A stretch of 64,000 nucleotides of DNA from Microbispora amethystogenes (GTDB lineage: Bacteria > Actinomycetota > Actinomycetes > Streptosporangiales > Streptosporangiaceae): positions 248,001-312,000 of the forward strand of contig NZ_BOOB01000009.1 of the NCBI RefSeq assembly GCF_016863015.1, written 5' to 3'. This document shows positions 27,163-39,949 of this stretch, piece after piece. The translations under genes were made by a program, and so were the position numbers. The number at the start of each line of letters is the position of its first letter. The first letter of the stretch is position 1. The notes beneath the pieces were generated by a model. The model did not search any database and was not told the DNA's origin. It saw only the letters and a program-made list of their open reading frames with translations.

Positions 27163-27768
27163 ATGCTGGTCCACGAGATCATGACGGCGCCGGTGGTGAC
27201 GGTGCGGCGCACGGCGACGATCAGGCAGGCCGTCCGCCTGCTGTACGAGCAGGACATCACGGCCGCGCCGGTGGTCGAACGGCCGGGCCGGATGGTCGGC
27301 ATCGTCAGCGAGATGGATCTGCTGCGCGGCGAGTTCGAGACCGATCCCCGGGCCTTCCTGCGCCCCGAGGCCCTGCCCACCGGCAGGCCGCCCGCGCTCG
27401 TCGAGGAGGTCATGACGCCGCGCGTCGCCACCGTGGGCGACGGGGCCGACGTCATGGACCTCCTCGACCTGATGATCACCACCGGGGTGAAGAGCGTCCC
27501 GGTGGTGCGCGACGACGACCTCGTCGGCATCGTCAGCCGGCGCGACCTGATGGGGCTGCTGGTCCAGGGGGACGAGCGGATCCGCGACGACGTGCTCGCG
27601 GCGCTGCGCGACTGCGCCGAGACGGCGGCCTTCGGCGCGGCCGTGCGGGGCGGCGTCGTCGAGTTGTACGGCCCGGGCGACGAGCGGGCGGCCCGCATCG
27701 CCGAGATGGTCGTGAGGACCGTCCCCGGCGTCGCCGGCGTCGTCTTCCCCGAGGGGCTGGTCAGCTGA
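27163..27768 (+). CDS. CBS-pair and BON-like domain protein
   Basis: The 201-residue protein has two CBS motifs. The first is VHEIMTAPVVTVRRTATIRQ with GIVSEMDLL; the second is EEVMTPRVATV with GIVSRRDLMGLL. A BON-like beta-alpha segment follows (about 140-201). CBS pairs bind adenosine nucleotides and sense energy state. The ribosome site GGAGGTGATC is near-perfect and follows the capA stop directly, so the genes are co-transcribed. The 3' end overlaps the convergent marR gene by eight bases. Confidence 0.88.
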   Translation: MLVHEIMTAPVVTVRRTATIRQAVRLLYEQDITAAPVVERPGRMVGIVSEMDLLRGEFETDPRAFLRPEALPTGRPPALVEEVMTPRVATVGDGADVMDLLDLMITTGVKSVPVVRDDDLVGIVSRRDLMGLLVQGDERIRDDVLAALRDCAETAAFGAAVRGGVVELYGPGDERAARIAEMVVRTVPGVAGVVFPEGLVS

Positions 27769-28240
27769 GATCGGGGCCGGGGGTGTCGTCGTCGAGGCGG
27801 GCGAGCACGTCGGCGGCCAGCCGTTCGAGCGCGGCGACCTGGTCGCGGGTGAGCCCGTCGAAGAACAGGCGGCGTACGGTCTCCACGTGCCCCGGGGCGG
27901 CGGCGGCGATGGCGCGGCGGCCCTGCTCGCTGATCACGACGAACGCGCCCCGGCCGTCCTCCGCGCACTCCTCGCGGCGGACGAGGCCCCGGCGCTGCAT
28001 GCGGGTCAGGTGGTGGGACAGGCGGCTCTGCTCCCACTGGAGGCCGCGCTCCAGCTCGAACGGCCGCAGCCGCCCGTCGGCGCGGTCGGTGAGGTGCACG
28101 AGGACCTCGTAGTCGGCCAGGGAAAGGCCGGAGCCGGCCTGCAGCTCCCGGTTGAGCCGGGCCGTGAGACGACCCTGCATGCGCAGGTAGGCCCGCCAGG
28201 CGCGCTGTTCGTCCGGGTCGAGCCAGCGTGGGCTGTTCAT
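27761..28240 (-). CDS. MarR-family regulator (faces pirin operon)
   Basis: The 159-residue protein has the MarR fold: LADYEVLVHLTDRADGRLRP, the recognition region LQWEQSRLSHHLTRMQRRGL and the wing CAEDGRGAFVVISEQGRRA. An upstream extension to 28309 would overlap the operator, so ATG 28240 (MNSPRWLDPDEQRAW) is the better start. It faces the pirin operon. Two related dyads between them suggest that it represses both directions. Confidence 0.88.
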   Translation of the reverse strand: MNSPRWLDPDEQRAWRAYLRMQGRLTARLNRELQAGSGLSLADYEVLVHLTDRADGRLRPFELERGLQWEQSRLSHHLTRMQRRGLVRREECAEDGRGAFVVISEQGRRAIAAAAPGHVETVRRLFFDGLTRDQVAALERLAADVLARLDDDTPGPDLS

Positions 28241-28260
28241 GCCGTCCAGGCTATCGGGAA

Positions 28261-28313
28261 TCAATGACTCGTCATCTATGTTGTGGGGCACCAGTAGATG
28301 ATGCATCATCTAC
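28261..28313. promoter_or_regulatory. Two MarR-type operators
   Basis: GTAGATGATGCATCATCTAC at 28294-28313 is a perfect 20-bp palindrome. At 28261-28278 a related site contains ATGAC-TC-GTCAT and agrees with it at 13 of 18 positions. Both lie between marR and the pirin gene. Confidence 0.65.
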
Positions 28314-28336
28314 AAGGCGACGAGGAAAGGGTTCCG

Positions 28337-29107
28337 ATGACCACGACCAGGCTGACCCCCCGTGTGGACGTCCGCAGGGCGGCCGAGCGCTTCTCCACCC
28401 GTATCTCCTGGCTGGATTCCAGGCACTCGTTCTCGTTCGGCGGCCACCACGACCCCGGCAACACCCACCACGGCCTGCTGCTGGTGAACAACGACGACAC
28501 CGTCCACCCGGGCACCGGGTTCGAGACGCACCCGCACCGGGACATGGAGATCGTCACCTGGGTGCTCCGGGGCTCCCTGGTCCACCAGGACTCCGAGGGC
28601 CACTCCGGGGTCATCTACCCGGGGCTCGCCCAGCGCATGAGCGCGGGCACCGGCATCCTCCACTCGGAGAAGAACGACTCCTGGCGGCTGACCGGCGGCG
28701 GCGCCCATGACGAGCCCGTCCACTTCGTCCAGATGTGGGTGGTCCCCGACGAGCCCGGCATCACCCCCGGGTACGAGCAGCTGGAGATCGAGGGCGACCT
28801 GCTGGCCGGCGGCCTGGTGCCGGTGGCCTCCGGCATGGACAAGCACGACGGCGCCGCGGCCATCCGGATCAAGAACCGGTACGCCGCGCTCTACGCCGCC
28901 CGCCTGGAGACCGGCCAGTCCGTGGAGCTGCCCGAGGCGCCGTTCCTGCACCTGTTCGTGCCCCGGGGCGCCGTCGCCCTGGAGGGTGCGGGCATGCTGG
29001 AGACCGGCGACGCCGTACGGTTCACCGCCACCGGCGGGCAGAAGGTCACCGCGACCGAGCCCGCCGAGATCCTCGTGTGGGAGATGCACGCGACCATCGC
29101 CGCGTGA
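28337..29107 (+). CDS. Pirin-family cupin protein (first)
   Basis: The 256-residue bicupin has the metal-site segments GFETHPHRDMEIVTW and GTGILHSEKN of the pirin/quercetin 2,3-dioxygenase family. Bacterial pirins act as metal-dependent dioxygenases or redox-sensitive regulators; the reaction here is not known. ATG 28337 follows GAGGAAAGG. It heads an operon with a GNAT gene and a second pirin gene, controlled by the facing MarR protein. Confidence 0.88.
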   Translation: MTTTRLTPRVDVRRAAERFSTRISWLDSRHSFSFGGHHDPGNTHHGLLLVNNDDTVHPGTGFETHPHRDMEIVTWVLRGSLVHQDSEGHSGVIYPGLAQRMSAGTGILHSEKNDSWRLTGGGAHDEPVHFVQMWVVPDEPGITPGYEQLEIEGDLLAGGLVPVASGMDKHDGAAAIRIKNRYAALYAARLETGQSVELPEAPFLHLFVPRGAVALEGAGMLETGDAVRFTATGGQKVTATEPAEILVWEMHATIAA

Positions 29108-29131
29108 CGATCTGGGAAGGACAGACACCTG

Positions 29132-29467
29132 ATGGAGCAGACAGACCCGAAGGTCGCCGACAACCCCGAGGCGCGCCGCTTCGAGATCACCGCTGACGGC
29201 GTCCTCGCCGGGTTCGCCGCCTACGGGCTCGACGGGCAGACGATCTCCTTCACCCACACCGAGATCGACTCCGCGTTCGAGGGCCGCGGCCTCGGCTCGA
29301 CGCTGGTCCGCGCCGCGCTCGACGCCGCGCGCGACGCCGGGCTGTCGGTCCTGCCGTACTGCCCGTTCGTACGGCGGTACATCGCGCGGCACCGGGAGTA
29401 CGTCGATCTGGTGCCGGCCGACCGGCGGGCCCGGTTCTCGCTGGACGGCGACGAGGCGGCCGGGTGA
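29132..29467 (+). CDS. Small GNAT-like N-acetyltransferase (YjdJ type)
   Basis: The 111-residue protein has the acetyl-CoA loop SAFEGRGLGSTLVRAAL and the closing LPYCPFVRRYIARHREY. It is the short YjdJ/NAT_SF-Gcn5 form that uses a C-terminal Cys motif. The acceptor is unknown. The start is ATG 29132. Its stop overlaps the start of the second pirin gene. Confidence 0.87.
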   Translation: MEQTDPKVADNPEARRFEITADGVLAGFAAYGLDGQTISFTHTEIDSAFEGRGLGSTLVRAALDAARDAGLSVLPYCPFVRRYIARHREYVDLVPADRRARFSLDGDEAAG

Positions 29468-30441
29468 CCGCCGGCCCGATGAGCCGGGGGGAGCCCGCCC
29501 TCTACGGCTGTGAGATCGCCGCGGAGGCGATGCCGGAGAGCGTGCTCCTGCCCGGCCACGACGTGCCGCTCGGCCGCTACACGACGGTGCGCCGGCTGCT
29601 CCCGCAGCGCCCGCGCCGGATGGTCGGCGCGTGGTGCTTCGTGGACCACTTCGGCCCGGACGACGTGCGCGGCCGGCCGGGCATGCGGGTGCCGCCGCAT
29701 CCGCACACCGGACTGCAGACGGTCACCTGGCTCGCCGAGGGCGAGATCCTGCACCGCGACAGCCTCGGCAACACCCAGCCGATCGTGCCGGGGCAGCTCA
29801 ACCTGATGACCGCGGCCCACGGGATCGCCCACTCCGAGCAGTCGCCGCCGGACCACCCGCCGGAGATGCACGGGCTGCAACTGTGGGTCGCGCTGCCGGA
29901 GGACGCCCGGCACGGCGAGGCGCGGTTCGAGCACCACGCCACGCTGCCCGTGCTGCGCGACGGGAACGTCACGGTCACCGTCGTGGTGGGAGAGGTGGGA
30001 GCGGCCCGGTCGCCCGCGCGGGCGCACACCCCGCTGCTCGGGGCCGAGGTGCTGTTCGGCGGCCCCGGCCGTCACCGCCTGCCGGTCGACCCGGCCTTCG
30101 AGACGGCGGTGCTGGCCATGTCCGGCACGGCGGAGGTGGCCGGGGTGGCGCTGTCGCCCGGGTCGCTGCTCTACCTCGGGCAGGGCCGCGCGGACGTGCC
30201 GCTGGAGACCACCGGGCCCGCGCGGCTGTTCGTGCTGGGCGGGGCGCCGTTCGAGGAACCCCTGGTGATGTGGTGGAACTTCGTCGGCCGCACGCACGAG
30301 GAGATCGCGGCGGCCCGCGACGACTGGGCGCGCGGCGCCCGCTTCGGCGTCGTCCCCGGCGGCCAGGAGTCGCTGCCCGCGCCCGAGATGCCCACCGTAC
30401 GGCTGAAGGCCCGCGACCGCCACGGCCACCGCCTGGCCTGA
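29464..30441 (+). CDS. Pirin-family cupin protein (second)
   Basis: The 325-residue protein is a diverged pirin with PPHPHTGLQTVTW and TAAHGIAHSEQSPP at the metal site, and a longer C-terminal cupin. GTG 29464 overlaps the TGA of the GNAT gene, which indicates translational coupling. Having two pirins and an acetyltransferase in one operon suggests a common pathway, perhaps removal of an aromatic or quinone compound sensed by the MarR regulator. That is inference. Confidence 0.87.
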   Translation: MTAGPMSRGEPALYGCEIAAEAMPESVLLPGHDVPLGRYTTVRRLLPQRPRRMVGAWCFVDHFGPDDVRGRPGMRVPPHPHTGLQTVTWLAEGEILHRDSLGNTQPIVPGQLNLMTAAHGIAHSEQSPPDHPPEMHGLQLWVALPEDARHGEARFEHHATLPVLRDGNVTVTVVVGEVGAARSPARAHTPLLGAEVLFGGPGRHRLPVDPAFETAVLAMSGTAEVAGVALSPGSLLYLGQGRADVPLETTGPARLFVLGGAPFEEPLVMWWNFVGRTHEEIAAARDDWARGARFGVVPGGQESLPAPEMPTVRLKARDRHGHRLA

Positions 30442-30478
30442 CCCCTCCCGCAACCCGGCCGGTGGATCGGCCGCGAGG

Positions 30479-30507
30479 ACCGGCGCCGCTTCGCGGAGCC
30501 GGTTTTT
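30479..30507 (+). terminator. Intrinsic terminator of the pirin operon
   Basis: ACCGGC and GCCGGT (outer stem) plus CCGC/GCGG (inner stem, TTC loop) are followed by TTTTT. It is one of the few T-tailed terminators in the window. Confidence 0.75.
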
Positions 30508-30545
30508 CGCGTGATGCGACGGATCACGGCGCGGGCCGGTGAGAA

Positions 30546-30562
30546 GTTCCGACTATCGGAAC
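30546..30562. promoter_or_regulatory. Inverted repeat before the encapsulin-geosmin operon
   Basis: GTTCCG-ACTAT-CGGAAC is a perfect six-base inverted repeat 74 bases before the prenyl synthase start. It is a candidate operator for the whole operon. The regulator is unknown; the IclR protein downstream is one possibility. Confidence 0.45.
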
Positions 30563-30636
30563 GCGTGGTTCTACTTTGCGTGCTCATTAAGTAACTTTCC
30601 GCAGGGGAGACCGGCGCGCCGACGAGGAGGCCGACC

Positions 30637-31713
30637 ATGACGGCGGAGATCGTGGACACGTCCATCACCGGCATCACCGGCCGGGTCCGGAGACGTGTCG
30701 ACGAACTGCTGTCCGACTTCCTCGACGCGCGGCGCCCTCCGGTCGGCGACCATGACGTGGCCGAGGGATACCGCCTGCTGCGTGAGTTCGTGGTCAAGGG
30801 CGGCAAGCGGGTCCGGCCTCTGCTGTGTTACTGGGGCTGGCGGGGCGCCGGCGGTGAAGAGCTTCGCGAGGCGGCGGTTGTTGCCACCGGCGCGGCGCTG
30901 GAGCTCTACCACGCCGGTCTCCTCATCCACGACGACCTCATGGACGGCAGCGAGCTGCGCCGGGGGCGTCCCACCATCCACCGGGGGCTCGCGCGGCCGG
31001 GGCGGTTCGGGGCGGCCGAGCAGTTCGGCCAGTCCGCGGCGATCCTCCTGGGCGTGCTCGCCCAGGCCTGGGCCGAGGAACTGCTCGCGGACGCCGGTCC
31101 CGCCGACGTGCGGGCCCGCGCGGCCCGCGACCTCTTCAACCGCATGCGCACCGAGGTCGTCACCGGTCAGTACCTCGACCTGCTGGCGCACGCGCGGGGC
31201 GACGACGGGGTCGAGCAGGCGCTCACGGTGATCCGGTACAAGACGGCGCGCTACACGGTGGAGCGCCCGCTGCAGATCGGCGCGGCGCTCGCCGGGGCCC
31301 CGCCGAGCCTGCTGGACGCCTACTCCCGGTTCGGCCTGCCGCTGGGGGAGGCGTTCCAGCTGCGCGACGACGTCCTCGGCGTCTTCGGCGACCCCTCGGT
31401 CACCGGCAAGCCCGTCCTCGACGACCTGCGCGAGGGAAAACGGACCGTGCTCATGGCGTACGCCTCCGCGCGGGCGCGCGGGCCGGAACGGGACCTGCTG
31501 CGCACCTGGCACGGCGATCCCGCCCTGGACGAGGCGCGCGCGGCGGAGCTGCGGCGGATCATCGTGGACACCGGCGCGCTCGACCGGGTCGAGGAGCTGA
31601 TCGCCCAGCGGACCGGCCAGGCGCTGGCGGCGCTGCGCGACTGCCCGATCACGCCGGAGGCGGCCGAGGCGCTCGCGGTGCTCACCGAGCGGCTCACGCG
31701 TCGCGTCCGGTGA
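30637..31713 (+). CDS. Polyprenyl (FPP/GGPP-type) diphosphate synthase
   Basis: The 358-residue enzyme has GGKRVRPLL, the first Asp-rich motif at Asp99, Asp100 and Asp103 (HDDLMDGSELRRG) and the second at Asp244-Asp245 (QLRDDVLGVFGD). It condenses isopentenyl diphosphate with allylic diphosphates. The residues four and five before the first motif (Leu95, Gly94) are not bulky aromatics, which could allow products longer than C15. It may therefore make geranylgeranyl rather than farnesyl diphosphate; this is inference. ATG 30637 follows GAGGAGG. It lies 184 bases upstream of the first shell gene. Prenyl synthases are recurrent partners of family 2B encapsulins. Confidence 0.9.
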   Translation: MTAEIVDTSITGITGRVRRRVDELLSDFLDARRPPVGDHDVAEGYRLLREFVVKGGKRVRPLLCYWGWRGAGGEELREAAVVATGAALELYHAGLLIHDDLMDGSELRRGRPTIHRGLARPGRFGAAEQFGQSAAILLGVLAQAWAEELLADAGPADVRARAARDLFNRMRTEVVTGQYLDLLAHARGDDGVEQALTVIRYKTARYTVERPLQIGAALAGAPPSLLDAYSRFGLPLGEAFQLRDDVLGVFGDPSVTGKPVLDDLREGKRTVLMAYASARARGPERDLLRTWHGDPALDEARAAELRRIIVDTGALDRVEELIAQRTGQALAALRDCPITPEAAEALAVLTERLTRRVR

Positions 31714-31897
31714 GGCGCGCGAACGGCACACCCGCGTCGTCAGCGGCTTCCCGCACATCCCGCACCGGGGCCGGTCCGGCGGCTCGCGGCCCACCGGGCG
31801 CCGCCCTTCCGACGCCTTCCCCTCCACCGCTCGGCGACGAGCACGACCTGTTAGCGGACAACCGGCCGCCGGCCGATCAGAAGATGGGTGATGTGCT

Positions 31898-36869
<4,972 letters not shown>

Positions 36870-36999
36870 ACGCCGCCGCCCTCCACGGCCGCCGTCCGCC
36901 CTCGCCGGAAACCGCCGCACATGCGCGGCGCTCCGGCTAGGGTGGCCGCTGGCCGATCAAGAACTGCTCTTCTGAATGCGACGGCGGAGGTCTGTGATC

Positions 37000-37890
37000 G
37001 TGCTGATGGAACGGTCCGGCAGGGCGGAGACGGCGTCGGCCCTGGGCAGCCTGGAGCGCGGGATCGCGATCCTCTTCTGCCTGGCCGTCGGCATGAGACC
37101 GATGAACCTCACCCAGGTGCACCGTTCGACCGGGTTCTCGAAGACGACCACGCACCGCCTGCTCGGCGTCCTGCAGGGACGCGGCCTCGTCACCCGCAGG
37201 GGCGGCGACTACACGGTCGACGGCCGCTTCGCCGAACTGCTGTCGCCGCGTGGCTGGCCCGTGCAGGGCCGCCGAGTGCCGGACTGCCGCCGGGCGGTCC
37301 TGCCATACCTGCTCCAGCTGTACGAGGCCACCCGCCAGACGGTCAATCTCGCCGTGCCCGACCGCGGCGAGGTCGCGTACGTCGAACGGCTGTACGGGCA
37401 CAACCGCGTCACCTCGCCCTCGGACGGCCTCGACCGCGCCCCGCTCCACTGCACGGCCGCGGGCAAGGCGCTGCTCGCGCATGACGCCGCACTGCGGAAG
37501 GCCTTCTACGCCGGTCCCGCACCCCGGCGGATGACGGGCCGTACGGTGACCGGCCCGGTCGCGCTGGAACGCGAACTCGCGGCCGTACGGGTCGAGGGCG
37601 TGAGCTACGCGCGGGAGGAGTTCGCCGAGGGGATCTGCTGCGCCGCCGCGCCCGTCTTCGGGCCGGACGGACGGGTGTGCATGGCCGTCTCCGTCGCGGC
37701 CCCGGCGGGCGCCGCGGCGCTGCCGCGGCTGGGCCCGGCCGTGCGCAGGACCGCCCACCAGATCACCGGAGTCCTGGGCACGATCCTGGCGCCCGGACCT
37801 GAGCGCACCGGGCCCGAGCGCACCGGGCCCGTGTTCGGCCGTGTGTCGGCTCCCACCGGGAACGCCCGCAGGACGGCCGTACGGCAGTAG
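37000..37890 (+). CDS. IclR-family transcriptional regulator
   Basis: The 296-residue protein has the IclR winged helix (MNLTQVHRSTGFSKTTTHRL) and effector domain with LHCTAAGKALLA and FAEGICCAAAPVFGPDG. IclR proteins sense small acids or aromatics. In-frame starts exist at 36976, 36994, 37000 and 37006; GTG 37000 lies nine bases after GGAGG. It begins 130 bases after the encapsulin operon on the same strand and might control it, which is untested. Near the end a 15-bp unit occurs twice (37801-37830), giving ERTGPERTGP. Confidence 0.87.
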   Translation: MLMERSGRAETASALGSLERGIAILFCLAVGMRPMNLTQVHRSTGFSKTTTHRLLGVLQGRGLVTRRGGDYTVDGRFAELLSPRGWPVQGRRVPDCRRAVLPYLLQLYEATRQTVNLAVPDRGEVAYVERLYGHNRVTSPSDGLDRAPLHCTAAGKALLAHDAALRKAFYAGPAPRRMTGRTVTGPVALERELAAVRVEGVSYAREEFAEGICCAAAPVFGPDGRVCMAVSVAAPAGAAALPRLGPAVRRTAHQITGVLGTILAPGPERTGPERTGPVFGRVSAPTGNARRTAVRQ

Positions 37891-38016
37891 ACGGCGAACG
37901 CGGCCGGTTGCGTTTACCGGTGCCGGGGGAGAGTCTTCGATGCCGGCGTGACCTGCGGGGACAGTCGTGAGGCGCGGCCGCCGGCGCATTCGGGGGCGCG
38001 ACAGGGAGCTGGTGTC

Positions 38017-38553
38017 ATGCGGGTTGAATCGGGGGCGTTCGTCCTCGCCGGGAGGATCGGCCTCGTCGCCGTGCCGGTGATCGTGCTGTCGACGGCGTGC
38101 GGAGCATCGGAGCCGGGGACGCGTTCACGGTCCGAGGCCACGCCCGCCGCCGTGTCCACCACCATGTCCACCACCGTTCCGGTGCCGTCGGTCACCCCCG
38201 CCCCGGCGGCCCTTCCGGCCGCCGCCGATCCGGAGGCGTGCCGGAACGCCGACTGCGAGGTGGAGGTCCGCCAGGGAGACCGGCTGCGGCTCGACGCCGC
38301 CACCGGCCTGGACGCGCTCACGGTGGCCGCCCTCGACCAGGGCGTGGTGCGCCTGCGCTTCGAGGGCTCCTCCGGCGGCTACCGCGTCGAGGGCATGAAC
38401 GTCGGGGTCAGCCAGGACTGCGTCAACGGCCGCTGCCGGACCAGGGGAGCGCTGACGCTGACCATGGACCGGCCCGCCCGCATCGGCGACATCCACCTCC
38501 GGCTGACCAGCGTGCGGCCCGACGAGGTGGTCCTGGCGATCTCGCCGTCCTAG
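38017..38553 (+). CDS. Secreted lipoprotein of unknown function
   Basis: The 178-residue protein has a lipoprotein signal: VAVPVIVLSTACGASEPG, with Cys about 28 as the lipidation site. A Thr/Pro/Ala-rich spacer (35-70) follows, then a beta-rich domain (75-178) with Cys pairs (CRNADCEVEV, CVNGRCRT). The four Cys in CxxxxC spacings suggest disulfides outside the cell. I do not recognise the domain. ATG 38017 follows CAGGGAGC. There is no obvious operon partner. Confidence 0.72.
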   Translation: MRVESGAFVLAGRIGLVAVPVIVLSTACGASEPGTRSRSEATPAAVSTTMSTTVPVPSVTPAPAALPAAADPEACRNADCEVEVRQGDRLRLDAATGLDALTVAALDQGVVRLRFEGSSGGYRVEGMNVGVSQDCVNGRCRTRGALTLTMDRPARIGDIHLRLTSVRPDEVVLAISPS

Positions 38554-38626
38554 CGGGCCCTCCGCAGGGCCGTCCGCGGCTGGCCACGGAGGGCGGTCCC
38601 ACGACGGCCCCCGGTCTGGCCCTGCC

Positions 38627-38670
38627 CGTGCCCGGGAGAGCGTGCCCGGGAGAGCCCGTGCCCGGGGGAG
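38627..38670. repeat. Three 14-bp repeats before the sulfotransferase gene
   Basis: CGTGCCCGGGAGAG occurs at 38627-38640 and 38641-38654. A near copy with one change is at 38657-38670. Each contains the palindromic CCCGGG core. Confidence 0.6.
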
Positions 38671-38737
38671 GCGCGGCTTTGGAAACCCCCAGCCTCCGTT
38701 AACCACCAGGCCACCCCGCCTCCTTACGGTCGTGGCC

Positions 38738-39592
38738 ATGCCATGGAAGAGCAAGGTCAACGCCGCCGTCGAAGGGATGACCGGTTACGTCATCACCCGG
38801 GCCCGTCCGCGGCCCGCACCGGTCCAGCCGCCGCGGGACGAGCCAAGACCACCCGCCGACCCGGAGATCGACCGTCTCCTCCGCGCGCCGGTGTTCGTGC
38901 TCTCCCCGGTCAGGTCCGGCTCCACGCTCTTCCGGGTGCTGCTGAACAGCCATTCCAGAATCCACGCGCCACACGAACTGCACGTCCGGCGGATCGCCGT
39001 GACGCTCACCACCGAGCCCGTACGGCAGGCCATGGAGGCGGCCGGCCACCGTACGAGCGACATCGAGCACATCCTGTGGGACCGTCTGCTGCACCGGGAA
39101 CTGGTCAGGAGCGGCAAGGAGATCGTCGTCGACAAGACGCCCAGCAACGTGTTCGCCCACCGTCGCATCACGACGTGCTGGCCGGACGCCCGGTTCGTCT
39201 ACCTGCTGCGCCATCCCGCCTCGATCGTCCGGTCCTGGCACGAAGCCGATCCGCAGGCGCGGCCCGTCGAGGAGGCCGTACGGCACACGCTGCAGTACAT
39301 GCGCTATCTGGAGGAGTCCAGGCGCAGGCACGAAGGGCTCGTCGTCCGGTACGAGACTCTGGTCGACGACACGGAAGGCGAGTTGCGCCGGGTCTGCGCC
39401 TGGCTCGGTGTCGAGTACGAGCCCGAGATGATCCGCTACGGCGACAAGGGCCACGGCGAGTTCGTGAAGGGCATCGGCGACTGGCGCGACAAGATCCGCA
39501 GCGGGCGGGTGCAGCGCGGCCGTCCGCTGCCTCCTCCCGAAGAGGTGGCCGAGCCGCTGCGGGAGATCGCGGCGGCCTGGGGCTACCTCTGA
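38738..39592 (+). CDS. Sulfotransferase-family protein
   Basis: The 284-residue protein has the 5'-phosphosulfate-binding loop SPVRSGSTLFRVLL and the 3'-phosphate motif YLLRHPASIVRSW used to bind PAPS. VDKTPSNVFA is also typical. It should transfer sulfate from PAPS to a carbohydrate, lipid or natural product; the acceptor is unknown. ATG 38738 begins the protein; no strong ribosome site is visible. It lacks membrane helices. Confidence 0.85.
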   Translation: MPWKSKVNAAVEGMTGYVITRARPRPAPVQPPRDEPRPPADPEIDRLLRAPVFVLSPVRSGSTLFRVLLNSHSRIHAPHELHVRRIAVTLTTEPVRQAMEAAGHRTSDIEHILWDRLLHRELVRSGKEIVVDKTPSNVFAHRRITTCWPDARFVYLLRHPASIVRSWHEADPQARPVEEAVRHTLQYMRYLEESRRRHEGLVVRYETLVDDTEGELRRVCAWLGVEYEPEMIRYGDKGHGEFVKGIGDWRDKIRSGRVQRGRPLPPPEEVAEPLREIAAAWGYL

Positions 39593-39949
39593 CCTGGACC
39601 GGGACGCATGGCGCGGCTCCCCTGCACGCCTCCGGAGCGTGAGCGCACCCGATCTGACCGGGAGCGTCAGCAGGGGTGAATGTTTCAGCAAGACGTGCTC
39701 CGCCCGCAGCATGGGGTGCGATGCCGGATGAGGTGGTGAAACGGCTCGTTCGCGGCGAACCCTTCCGGGGAGGGGGACGACCGCGTCCTTGACGCGCCGC
39801 TTCGCGTCGTATTGGCTCCGCTGCTGCACCACCATCGGCCCAGGAGCGGAGAGACCCGAGGCTGTTAACGCTAACAACCCCACGCTCTGTGCTGGACCGG
39901 CGTGTGCGCATGTCCGCAGTTCGGGATCAGATCTCTCTGGAGGGCTGAG
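39593..39949. promoter_or_regulatory. Long leader of the xylanase gene with a LacI-type operator
   Basis: No convincing gene is visible in these 357 bases. TGTTAACGCTAACA at 39863-39876 is a LacI-type dyad (12 of 14 positions symmetric), 73 bases before the xylanase start. Such sites repress polysaccharide hydrolases in actinomycetes. TCTGGAGGGCTGAG gives the xylanase a good ribosome site. Confidence 0.55.
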
